From JBAYFX01 sp041666965 (GTDB lineage Bacteria; Patescibacteriota; Microgenomatia; UBA12405), in contig JBAYFX010000014.1 of NCBI GenBank assembly GCA_041666965.1, positions 1 through 19,982 of the forward strand: DNA of 19,982 nt, written 5' to 3'. Within the stretch, counting starts at the first letter, position 1. Every line of letters begins with the position of its first letter. Below are positions 8,141 through 15,340 of this stretch, one piece after another. The notes below the pieces were generated by a model, which was given only the letters and a program-made list of their open reading frames with translations, was not told the DNA's origin and made no database searches. The translations under genes were made by a program, and so were the position numbers.

Positions 8141-8733
8141 TGAAAGAGCATGGGTCGGCCCAGGCGATAGTTGAATTTTTTAATTTGGCGATCTTTAATC
8201 TTTTGGGCAGGAACTCCTCCCCAAATTTCGGAGGGGGGAATATTTTTAGTAACTACAGCTCCGGCGGCGACTACGGCTCCCCTACCAATGGTGACTCCCG
8301 GCAATATTATGGCCCGGGGGCCAATAAAAACATAGTCCTCAATTGTTACCGGGCCAAAATCATTGGCGTAAGTTTCGGAATTAATTTGATGCTCATCGGT
8401 ATATATCATCACGTCGGTTGCCAGGCTAACATGAGAGCCGATACTAAGACCGCCGCGGCCGTCAAGAAAAGCCCCGGAGCCGATTATTGAGTCAGTACCT
8501 ATTTTAATTCCCGGGGGGAAAAAGAAGTTGGCACCCAGGTGAATGACACTGCCAAATAGCGGTATTTTAATGCCAAAAATGATGTAGAAAATGTTACGCA
8601 GAGTGTGGGAAGGAAGGTAGCCAACTAAACGAAGCAGGTAAAGTGAAAATTCCCAGCCGATAGTTTTGAGGCGGTTAACTAGCTTGGAGGAAAAATTGGT
8701 GAGGGTGACGGGTTGGCCAACGGTTTCGTTCAT
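8137..8733 (-). CDS. Hexapeptide-repeat (LbH) acyltransferase
   Basis: A 198-residue left-handed beta-helix acyltransferase of the WbbJ/NodL/maltose-acetyltransferase type. Imperfect hexapeptide repeats run from about 63 to 162 (for example GIKIGTDSIIGSG and VTIGRGAVVAAGAVV). H115 in IYTDEHQ is the expected catalytic histidine, and GGVPAQKI (172-179) is the conserved C-terminal cap of this family. The amphipathic N-terminus (about 14-60) is longer than in soluble acetyltransferases and resembles versions that modify membrane-linked sugars. Likely reaction: acetyl transfer from acetyl-CoA to a hydroxyl or amino group of a sugar in the surface glycan; the exact acceptor is unknown. It lies 3 bp downstream of... 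on the minus strand its ATG is preceded by no gene but follows the region's GT4 stop at 8737, so spacing is 3 bp. A serine acetyltransferase role is less likely given the genes around it. Confidence 0.9.
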   Translation of the reverse strand: MNETVGQPVTLTNFSSKLVNRLKTIGWEFSLYLLRLVGYLPSHTLRNIFYIIFGIKIPLFGSVIHLGANFFFPPGIKIGTDSIIGSGAFLDGRGGLSIGSHVSLATDVMIYTDEHQINSETYANDFGPVTIEDYVFIGPRAIILPGVTIGRGAVVAAGAVVTKNIPPSEIWGGVPAQKIKDRQIKKFNYRLGRPMLFQ

Positions 8734-8736
8734 AGC

Positions 8737-9861
8737 TTATTTTAGCTTAACTCGACCAAAAAGTTGCGAAAACATTTTTATTAACAGTTGGGCTGAATTA
8801 TTCCAGCTGTAGGTACTGGCTGATTTGACGCCGGCCACGGATAATGCTTGGCGCTTGGTTGGTTTGGAAATTTCGGTCATAGCCTCAGAGATACTTGCGG
8901 CGTTGGTGGGGTCGACAAAAAGCGCATTAGTTTTCAGAACTTCAATTAGCGCCGGAATAGAGCTGGCGATTACCGGAGTTCCCACAATTTGGGACTCAAT
9001 GACGGGTATGCCAAAACCCTCGTAGGTGCTGACTAGTAAGGAGGCAGTAGCCCGACTATATAAATGCCATTTTTCCGATTCGGTGATAAAGTCGGTAAAA
9101 ATTACATTGTTTTTTAAGTTTAGTCGGGTAACGGTTGAAAAAATTTCATCAAACAACCAACCTTTTTTACCGGCAATAACCAGTATCGGGGAGGGAGAGG
9201 GATTGGTCTTTAAGTAGAGTGAGAATGCCTCCAAAAGCAGGGGAATATTTTTATTTGGCTTAAGGGTGCCGACAGTTAAAAAATAGGGAGACTTAATGTG
9301 GAATTTTTTGAGAGTAAGTTCGGCTTCAGTTTTGGTAAATGAGGGTGGTGGGTCAACACCATTGGGGATGACAGAAATTGAGGCTGGGTCAACTTTGTAA
9401 ATCCGAATTATTTCGTTTTTTGTAAATTCGGAAACGGCAGCAATGTGGGTTGCTTTACTAATTGAGCGCCTAGTCCAGTTAACCAGTTGATAATAGTCTT
9501 TTTGAGTAAACTGGGAGGGTGTGTCGAGGTAACCTAGGTCATGAATGGTGGGGATAACCGGGACGGGTGAAAAGTGGGGGGAGTAGTGCCCGAGGGAGTA
9601 AAAGTAATCTGGGCGTTTTAAGGAAAAAAATAGTCTGAGAGGCAGGGCAAATTTGGTCCACATGGGGGATGGGCCAAAAACCAGGTAGCGCCAGTTGGGG
9701 CGCGGGGGTGGCATATCGGGGAGAGGCGCGGATTTTAAATAAATAGTGTAGTTGTTAGTAGAGTCCTGAAGGTAGAGGTGGGTTAATAGTTGGTAGCCAA
9801 ATTGACCAACGCCAACCCGGCGACTAAGGTTGGCTTCATTACCGTCAATTCCAATGTTCAT
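8737..9861 (-). CDS. GT4 glycosyltransferase
   Basis: A complete 374-residue GT-B enzyme. It starts with MNIGIDGNEA and a glycine loop VGVGQFGYQ (16-24), has the PTIHDLGYL strand (104-112), AAVSEFTK (141-148), PNGVD (166-170), the donor-domain start VGTLKPNKN (197-205), and an intact EX7E motif EGFGIPVIE with E281 and E289. These features place it with GDP-mannose-dependent or related GT4 transferases that build O-antigen-like glycans; donor and acceptor cannot be fixed. It is a close structural sibling of the next upstream gene (9858-11012), suggesting an old duplication or recruitment of the same family. The start overlaps that gene's stop by 4 bp (ATGA) and there is no ribosome-binding motif, so translation probably depends on coupling. 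Confidence 0.94.
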   Translation of the reverse strand: MNIGIDGNEANLSRRVGVGQFGYQLLTHLYLQDSTNNYTIYLKSAPLPDMPPPRPNWRYLVFGPSPMWTKFALPLRLFFSLKRPDYFYSLGHYSPHFSPVPVIPTIHDLGYLDTPSQFTQKDYYQLVNWTRRSISKATHIAAVSEFTKNEIIRIYKVDPASISVIPNGVDPPPSFTKTEAELTLKKFHIKSPYFLTVGTLKPNKNIPLLLEAFSLYLKTNPSPSPILVIAGKKGWLFDEIFSTVTRLNLKNNVIFTDFITESEKWHLYSRATASLLVSTYEGFGIPVIESQIVGTPVIASSIPALIEVLKTNALFVDPTNAASISEAMTEISKPTKRQALSVAGVKSASTYSWNNSAQLLIKMFSQLFGRVKLK

Positions 9862-11012
9862 TTAATTTTAGGCAACATATTAACTTTTTTATAAACTTCC
9901 AGCGTGGCGCGGGCGGTAATATCCCAATGAAACTTACTGGCTTGAGCTAAGCCTTTGCTAATTAGTTGGCGGCGCAGTGAGTAGTTATGAAGTATCTTTT
10001 CAAACCCCTGGGTGATGGAGCTAACTGATTTGGGGTTAACTAGTACGCCAGCATTACCCATAATTTCGGGCATACAAGAAACATTACTGGTTAATACCGG
10101 AGTGCCAACGGCCATAGATTTAACCAGGGGTAAGCCAAAACCTTCGTAAAGTGAGGGGTAAGCCAAGCAGGCGGCAGAGGCGTGGAGGGTAACCATATCT
10201 TTTTCAGGAATGTAGCCCAAAATTTTTAAATATTTGTGCTGGGGGTGGGTGATGTCCGAGCCCCAACCGTACTTGCCAGTAATGGCCAGTTCAATTTGGG
10301 TATCGGGATGCTTCTTTTTGAAATTAATAAAAGCAGAAATAAGGCGGTTTAGATTTTTGCGGGGTTCTCGGGTACCTTGGGCTAAGACAAAGTGGGACAG
10401 ACCATAAATTTTTTTGAGTTGAGCAATTTTAGCTTTCTGTTGGGCTTGGGTTAACTTATTAAAAGCAAAATACTTTTCTTCCGGAGCGTCGTAGATGACT
10501 GAAGTATGCGAGGGATTAATAGCCCCAAACAGGTTGAGTAAGTCTGTACGGGTGGCCTCAGATATACAAATATAATGGGCAACGGCTTTAGGGGTTAGCT
10601 GCCAACGGCGTTGGTAAACGCCAACAGTTGTGGGGTGTTGCCAGCGGGGGTAAAGAAAGGGAACCAGGTCGTTGACGGTAGTAATTAGGCGGGCGTTTTG
10701 AGTCGGAGGCAGGAGCCAGTCCCATGTGTGGAAAACGTCGCAAATACCTATAAACATTTCAATAGGGAAGGCGCGGAGCCGGTGCCAAACAAATTCAAGA
10801 AAAGTTGGGGGTAGGCGATAGTGGTAAATGGTGACATTCTTTTTAGATTTGAGACTGGTAATTTCAGGGGGCAGAGGCTGACGCAGGGAGCTAAAAAATA
10901 GTTTGTAGTGATTGATAGGGTCTAATTTTAGTAGGTGGTGGACTAAATTGAGAGTGTAGTTGGAAACACCGGTACCGTAGGGAATGGATGAAATATCAAT
11001 GCCAATAATCAC
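9858..11012 (-). CDS. GT4 glycosyltransferase with altered EX7E motif
   Basis: A 384-residue GT4 enzyme starting at GTG. The start is supported by the canonical first strand IIGIDISS (2-9) and the GTGVSNYT loop (13-20). Other marks: TTVNDLVPF (111-119), CISEATR (149-155), AQGTREPRKN (211-220) at the donor-domain start, and YEGFGLPLVKSMAVGTP (289-305). In that last motif the first glutamate is E290, but the position of the second glutamate is K298 (codon AAA), a single-base difference from GAA. The second glutamate normally contacts the donor nucleotide sugar, so activity or donor choice may differ; the rest of the fold looks intact and the frame is unbroken. It lies one base downstream of the DUF192 stop and overlaps the following GT4 by 4 bp. 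Predicted role: glycosyl transfer in assembly of the same surface glycan. Confidence 0.9.
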   Translation of the reverse strand: MIIGIDISSIPYGTGVSNYTLNLVHHLLKLDPINHYKLFFSSLRQPLPPEITSLKSKKNVTIYHYRLPPTFLEFVWHRLRAFPIEMFIGICDVFHTWDWLLPPTQNARLITTVNDLVPFLYPRWQHPTTVGVYQRRWQLTPKAVAHYICISEATRTDLLNLFGAINPSHTSVIYDAPEEKYFAFNKLTQAQQKAKIAQLKKIYGLSHFVLAQGTREPRKNLNRLISAFINFKKKHPDTQIELAITGKYGWGSDITHPQHKYLKILGYIPEKDMVTLHASAACLAYPSLYEGFGLPLVKSMAVGTPVLTSNVSCMPEIMGNAGVLVNPKSVSSITQGFEKILHNYSLRRQLISKGLAQASKFHWDITARATLEVYKKVNMLPKIK

Positions 11013-11013
11013 T

Positions 11014-11475
11014 TTATTTTAAGGGAGCTAAATTAATTTGAAAGCCAACAGTTAGCCCCAGTTTTTGGGTGGTACCGGCGGGGAGCTCAATAACATAGAG
11101 GGAGGGGGCAGATGAGGAATAAAGTTTTAGTTTTAAGTCGGATACGCTTGGTTGAGGTAGGGCTGAATGAATAGTATTAATGACTCCATCTTTGTTTAAA
11201 AAGATAATATCAAGTGGTATGAGTGTGTTTTTCATCCAAAATGTTTGAATCGATTCAGTGTTAAAAATAAACACCATGCCGCAATTGGGGCAAAGTGAAG
11301 TACGGCCGGAGAGTCCCCGGGAGTGCTCGAGAGTTGTAATGGCCTTTTCCAGAGCAAAAGATTGAGAACCAATATTTAAAGTGACGGTTTTAAGATTGGC
11401 GTTAGGTCGGTTTAAAAAACGGGTGAGTAATAAAACCAAAACTAGGCCAATAAGTGCAACTTTGATAACAGGCAT
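11014..11475 (-). CDS. Membrane-anchored DUF192 protein
   Basis: A 153-residue protein with an uncleaved-looking N-terminal hydrophobic segment (about 4-19, then RFLNRPN) and a DUF192 domain over about 28-150. The domain core is clear: RGLSGR (53-58), GMVFIF (66-71), and the diagnostic FWMKNTLIPLDIIFL (79-93). The family is widespread, small and beta-rich, but has no established biochemical role. This copy has C62 and C65 as a CPNC pair directly before GMVF; many relatives have no cysteine there, so a redox or metal site exposed outside the cell is possible. The ATG overlaps the upstream GT4 gene by 34 bp. A TTG at codon 13 would remove the overlap but would break the membrane segment, so the ATG is preferred. 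Its presence among glycosyltransferases may reflect envelope function or simple hitch-hiking in the operon. Confidence 0.9.
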   Translation of the reverse strand: MPVIKVALIGLVLVLLLTRFLNRPNANLKTVTLNIGSQSFALEKAITTLEHSRGLSGRTSLCPNCGMVFIFNTESIQTFWMKNTLIPLDIIFLNKDGVINTIHSALPQPSVSDLKLKLYSSSAPSLYVIELPAGTTQKLGLTVGFQINLAPLK

Positions 11476-12683
11476 TGACCTATTTTATCCCAAGTCAGGT
11501 GCTTTTGAGTAAAAGATAAACCACAGCGTCCTAACTTGTGAGTAAGTGCGGGGTTGGCAATAATTTTTAACATAGACAGGGCCAAACTTTTTGGGTCAAG
11601 GGACTTGGAGATTAATCCCCCACCGGAGGCAGTAACTAGCCAGCTTGGAGCCGGAATATCTGCCACAATTACCGGTTTACCCCGGGCCCAAGCTTCAACA
11701 ATAACAATGCCAAAACTTTCGTGAATAGAGGGCAGAACCAAACAGGTGGCTGAATCCAGAAGTGTAATTAAACTTTTAGTTCCAAAACGCTGGGGTAGGA
11801 GCTGAATTTGGGAGCGGGTGGAGGCAGGTAGTGAGGAAAAATGTTTTAAAATAGTGGGGTAATATAGGGTAGATTGACCGGCAATGGTTAGGCGGGCATG
11901 GGGATATTTTGGAGATACCAAAGAAAAGGCGTCAAGCAGAGTAATGATGCCTTTGTGAGCGGCAAAGTTGCCTAAAAACAAAAAGTGGGGTGTTTTGGGA
12001 AAAGAAACGGGGGTGCGAATTATAAGCGAATTGTTAACACCGGCGCCTAGGGTAAAAATATTGGTTGAAGGGGGGCGTTTAAGATGGGTAGTCAGGTAGT
12101 TGTTTTCAAAGTCGGTAAGCGTTGCTATATATTGAGAGCGGACAAGGAGTGATAATAATAGAGGATTAAGAAAAGATGGGTCTTGGTGATGAAAACAAGG
12201 AATCACAATAATTTGAGGTGAGGTACGACCTAAAATGGCGCTCGTGATTCTAAACAAATGAGCGTAAATCAAAATAGTAGTCGGTAGTGGGCCAGTTAAG
12301 ATGTAGTCGGGGCGATAATTTATAACCGACCAGGTGGCCTTAATCAATGGAAATAAGCAAAATATTGGACCGGTGCGCAGGACTGAGAATAAAATATATA
12401 ACTTATTTACGAGGGGTAAGGTGCCAATGGGGGTTAGAATTTTTAACACTAATCTAACAAATAAGTGGCTATGGCGGCTGACACTTAGTGAGATTATCTT
12501 AGGGGTGTGAGTAATGGATAGGTAGCGTGAGTTTACAAAATCATCCGTTGAGGCAGTGTTACTGGTAACTACTAAGACTGAATGATGGTTTTTTTTTAAA
12601 TATAAAGATAAGTGAAAAAGTATTTGGGAACCACCGTCGAGCGCAGGCGGATAAATATGAGTAAGGGTGACAAATTTAGCCAA
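11442..12683 (-). CDS. GT4 glycosyltransferase, first gene of the minus-strand operon
   Basis: A 413-residue GT-B enzyme. The N-terminus THIYPPALDGGSQ (8-20) is the usual YPP-x-GG acceptor loop, FLFLGNFAAHKG (234-245) begins the donor domain, and HESFGIVIVEAWARGKPVI (321-339) has an intact EX7E pair (E322, E330). Two hydrophobic stretches around 97-145 suggest close membrane association. The start is a TTG; no ATG or GTG lies between it and the divergent gene, and the first beta strand begins at residue 4, so this start is the best available. It has no Shine-Dalgarno motif. As the promoter-proximal gene of a 13-gene run, it would be transcribed from the 40-bp divergent gap at 12684-12723. Sugar donor not assignable. 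Confidence 0.88.
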   Translation of the reverse strand: MAKFVTLTHIYPPALDGGSQILFHLSLYLKKNHHSVLVVTSNTASTDDFVNSRYLSITHTPKIISLSVSRHSHLFVRLVLKILTPIGTLPLVNKLYILFSVLRTGPIFCLFPLIKATWSVINYRPDYILTGPLPTTILIYAHLFRITSAILGRTSPQIIVIPCFHHQDPSFLNPLLLSLLVRSQYIATLTDFENNYLTTHLKRPPSTNIFTLGAGVNNSLIIRTPVSFPKTPHFLFLGNFAAHKGIITLLDAFSLVSPKYPHARLTIAGQSTLYYPTILKHFSSLPASTRSQIQLLPQRFGTKSLITLLDSATCLVLPSIHESFGIVIVEAWARGKPVIVADIPAPSWLVTASGGGLISKSLDPKSLALSMLKIIANPALTHKLGRCGLSFTQKHLTWDKIGQCLLSKLHLLA

Positions 12684-12723
12684 GGGTTGCGAATTGAAGT
12701 AACTGACTATAGTATAGGATAAA
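12684..12723. promoter_or_regulatory. Compact divergent promoter with palindromic -10
   Basis: This 40-bp gap separates two divergent operons. It holds the perfect 8-bp palindrome ACTATAGT (12706-12713), which gives a TATAGT -10-like hexamer on each strand. An alternative TATACT is present on the minus strand (12716 to 12711) and TATAGG on the plus strand (12713-12718). A possible plus-strand -35 is TTGCGA (12687-12692), with a short 15-base spacer. An AGGA (12716-12719) lies just before the GTG of the plus-strand gene and could act as a ribosome site if transcription begins further upstream. Assignment is by pattern and position only. Confidence 0.5.
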
Positions 12724-13701
12724 GTGATCGTAAAACTGAAAGCAATCTTGGGCTCTAAAATTGTGCGGGTGATATTTTCTTTGGTGTTAATTTACTGGGC
12801 CTTTCGGAAAATTGATATTGTAAGCTTAGTTGCCGAAATTAGTAAGGTGCCAATATGGTTTGTGGTGCTCATGATGGTCTATATGTTTATTACCATGCTG
12901 TTGGGAGGTTGGAGGTGGGTGGTATTACTACTCCCCCACCCAAAACTAAGAGACATTATTACTTTTACTAAAGCCTCATACATTGGGGGTTTTTACAGTT
13001 TATTTTTTCCCTCGGCAGTTGGGGGCGACTTGCTTAAGTGGGTGGGGTTAATTGACAAATATCCCGAGATTAATAAAGCACGGTTAGCGGCGTCGGTGTT
13101 GGTGGACCGGGTAATTGGCTTTACGGCGTTTGCGGTCATGGCCTTATTGGCATTAGCCATAGGGAAAATTGCTCATTTTAATTTTCCCTCCATTTTGTGG
13201 TGGTTGTTTTTAGGAATAAACGCGGCACTAGTGGCTTTCTACCTGGTAGTGTTTTTGGTAGATATCGAAAAAATTATTGTTAAGTTGCCCTGGGGTCACC
13301 GGATTTTGGAAGTAGTAGATTTATTAAAAAAGGAGAACAAAAGCCGGATTGGTAAATGTTTTTTAATCTCACTTCTGGCTGAGCCAATATGGGTGCTGCC
13401 TATTTGGTTTTATTCGCAAATATTTAAGGCAGGAATGAGTCTGCTTTCAGTTTATACGGTAATACCAGTCATATCTTTAATTTTGGTGTTACCCATATCA
13501 ATAGCTGGTTTTGGTGCTAGGGAAAATTTGTACCTACATTTTTTTACAAGTTTAGGAATAACCACTCAGAAAGCCTTGTTAGTGTCGACCTTTGCCGGCA
13601 TTATGGGCATATTGAGTGCCCTGTTGGGGGGAATATTTTTATTAGGTGACAGTAAAATATTTGAATTTGCCAAAAGGCCAAAGGCCAATATTAAAAATTA
13701 A
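12724..13701 (+). CDS. Flippase-like LPG synthase TM (UPF0104) membrane protein
   Basis: A 325-residue protein with about 8 hydrophobic segments, of the lysylphosphatidylglycerol synthase TM/UPF0104 (AglD-like C-terminal) family. Diagnostic motifs are W63-R64 after TM2, FFPSAVGGDLLKW (94-106), ASVLVDRVIG (123-132), and LPISIAGFGARE (256-267). Members are found with glycan and polyprenyl-phosphate pathways and are often annotated as flippase-like, but transport has not been shown for most of them; the soluble aminoacyl-transfer domain of MprF is absent here. In this locus, where no Wzx flippase is visible, a role in moving or handling a polyprenyl-linked sugar is a fair inference. The start is GTG, with an AGGA 4 bases upstream, the only plausible Shine-Dalgarno in the window. 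It heads the plus-strand operon; galE follows after 8 bp. Confidence 0.9.
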   Translation: MIVKLKAILGSKIVRVIFSLVLIYWAFRKIDIVSLVAEISKVPIWFVVLMMVYMFITMLLGGWRWVVLLLPHPKLRDIITFTKASYIGGFYSLFFPSAVGGDLLKWVGLIDKYPEINKARLAASVLVDRVIGFTAFAVMALLALAIGKIAHFNFPSILWWLFLGINAALVAFYLVVFLVDIEKIIVKLPWGHRILEVVDLLKKENKSRIGKCFLISLLAEPIWVLPIWFYSQIFKAGMSLLSVYTVIPVISLILVLPISIAGFGARENLYLHFFTSLGITTQKALLVSTFAGIMGILSALLGGIFLLGDSKIFEFAKRPKANIKN

Positions 13702-13709
13702 TTAAAAAA

Positions 13710-14684
13710 ATGATTTTAATTACCGGTGGAGCGGGTTACATTGGATCTCACGTTAATAAAAAATTAAACCAGGAAGGTTTTGAAACTGTAATATTTGATA
13801 ATTTCAGCAATGGTCACAGAGAATTAGCAAAATGGGGAACAGTAATTGAGGGAGATTTGGACAATATTGAGGACATTGAAAAAGTGTTTGAAACCTATGA
13901 TATTGAGGCGGTGGCTCATTTAGTGGCCTTTATTGAAGTTGGGGAGTCGGTAAAAGATCCGCAGAAATTTTATTACAACAATTTGGTAAACACGCTAAAT
14001 TTACTCTCAGTTATGAGAAAACATAACGTAAATAAAATAATATTCTCGTCAACTGCAGCAGTTTTTGGTGTACCTCAATATGTACCTATAGATGAAAAAC
14101 ATCCCTTAGATCCATTAAACGCCTATGGAAAAACGAAGATGATGATTGAAAATGTTTTTAAAGATTACGATTTAGCCTATGGTTTAAAATCAATAGTATT
14201 TCGTTACTTTAATGCGGCTGGGGCTGACCCGGATGGTGAAACAGGAGAGTGGCATGTGCCGGAGTCACATTTAATTCCAATTGTTTTTGAAGTGGCCACA
14301 GGGATTAGGTCAGAGCTTAAAATTAATGGGAATGATTTTCCGACAGAGGACGGGACTTGTGTTAGGGATTATGTCCATGTCACCGACCTGGCTGCCGCCC
14401 ATGTGTTGGGATTAAAAAAGTTGCTTAGTGGAGGAGAATCGGCAACTTATAATTTAGGCTATGGAAAAGGATTTTCCAATAAACAGGTGGTAGAGACAAT
14501 AAAAAAAGTGACCAATAAAGATTTTCCGGTGGTAATAGGTGACAGACGCCCAGGGGACTCTCCAGTATTGGTAGCAGCTTCAGATAAAATTAAAGCAGAG
14601 CTTGGATGGAAACCAGAGTTTGATAATTTAGAAAGAATTATTGAGACGGCTTGGAAATGGTATCAAAACAAACCCAAAGGATGA
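13710..14684 (+). CDS. galE: UDP-glucose 4-epimerase
   Basis: A 324-residue short-chain dehydrogenase of the extended type. It has the NAD-binding GGAGYIGS (6-13), D30 at the end of the second strand, SSTAAVFG (113-120) with the catalytic Ser/Thr, YGKTK with Y139 and K143, RYFNAAGA (165-172), HLIP (187-190), RDYVHV (219-224) and GDRRPGDSP (277-285). These fit GalE in order and total length. It interconverts UDP-glucose and UDP-galactose (possibly the N-acetyl forms) in the cytoplasm, supplying donors to the neighbouring glycosyltransferases. It starts 8 bp after the flippase-like gene in an A/T-only stretch with no Shine-Dalgarno, and its stop overlaps the next gene's ATG. A related UDP-sugar epimerase specificity cannot be excluded. 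Confidence 0.95.
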   Translation: MILITGGAGYIGSHVNKKLNQEGFETVIFDNFSNGHRELAKWGTVIEGDLDNIEDIEKVFETYDIEAVAHLVAFIEVGESVKDPQKFYYNNLVNTLNLLSVMRKHNVNKIIFSSTAAVFGVPQYVPIDEKHPLDPLNAYGKTKMMIENVFKDYDLAYGLKSIVFRYFNAAGADPDGETGEWHVPESHLIPIVFEVATGIRSELKINGNDFPTEDGTCVRDYVHVTDLAAAHVLGLKKLLSGGESATYNLGYGKGFSNKQVVETIKKVTNKDFPVVIGDRRPGDSPVLVAASDKIKAELGWKPEFDNLERIIETAWKWYQNKPKG

Positions 14685-15340
14685 CAACGAGAGAATGGGT
14701 CAGGTTAAATTGGTGGCTGGGAATAGTAATGTTTTGGCCACTATTTTGGGAGGTGAAGTTGGTGGGGTGGTTCTTAGTGTTTTTAGTATTGTGGGTAACT
14801 TACTTAAAATTAACAAGGTTGCGATTATTATTGTTACCGATATTATTGGGGCTGGTAATAGTTCTAAATCAGGTGTGTGGTTGGACGGGGAAGTTGAACT
14901 GTGATTGGGAAAGGATGAATTTGGGTAATCCAAAATATGGTCTGATGATTGAGGGGTATAAATATGATGATGTGATTACCCCCTACCCTATTAGAACCCG
15001 TCTATACTCAGGGTGGATGGAGGTTAATCTATGGATTGATTCAGTTTTAAAACTACTGTCTTTGGGCAACTTACTGATAGTTTTGGGTTGGGCCGGAGGA
15101 ATTGGAGTAGCGCTAGGTGTAACCCAAATTAAATGGCGTAAAGATTGGTATTATTTGGCGTGGCTAATCACCGTTATTGGAGCGGGGGCCATGTTGGAAA
15201 TGGTAGATTCAAAAATGGCAATGCTTGCGGCCGCTCCGGTGTTGATTTGGTTGTATTGGAGGGGTGGAAAAGTGTTGGTTAGTAAAAATATGAGTTGGAT
15301 ATTGGTAGTCGCATTAGTGGTTGATTTAATAATGCGGTGA
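14681..15340 (+). CDS. Unknown polytopic membrane protein
   Basis: A 219-residue protein that I cannot assign to a family. It has about six hydrophobic segments: roughly 12-22, 26-44, 47-64, 122-146, 155-173 and 178-192, with a seventh near 203-217. A hydrophilic loop at about 65-120 includes CGWTGKLNCDWERMN (66-80) and the conserved-looking YPIRTRLYSGWMEVNLWID (102-120). The ATG at 14681 was chosen because it overlaps the galE stop by 4 bp (ATGA); an in-frame ATG at 14651 would lie inside galE and add ten hydrophilic residues. The stop overlaps the GTG of the following GT-C gene by 4 bp. This coupling and the similar loop-in-membrane layout suggest that it works with that enzyme, perhaps as a partner subunit or as a divergent half of a two-gene GT-C system; this is inference. 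Confidence 0.82.
   Translation: MTTREWVRLNWWLGIVMFWPLFWEVKLVGWFLVFLVLWVTYLKLTRLRLLLLPILLGLVIVLNQVCGWTGKLNCDWERMNLGNPKYGLMIEGYKYDDVITPYPIRTRLYSGWMEVNLWIDSVLKLLSLGNLLIVLGWAGGIGVALGVTQIKWRKDWYYLAWLITVIGAGAMLEMVDSKMAMLAAAPVLIWLYWRGGKVLVSKNMSWILVVALVVDLIMR

Noticed and set aside
8140..8490. Plus-strand open frame of 116 codons
   Set aside because: Antisense to the hexapeptide-repeat acyltransferase, whose periodic codons keep the opposite strand open; the translation has no recognisable domain.
14651..14680. Upstream ATG for the unknown membrane protein
   Set aside because: It lies inside galE and adds only ten hydrophilic residues; the ATG at 14681 forms the 4-bp ATGA overlap typical of this locus.
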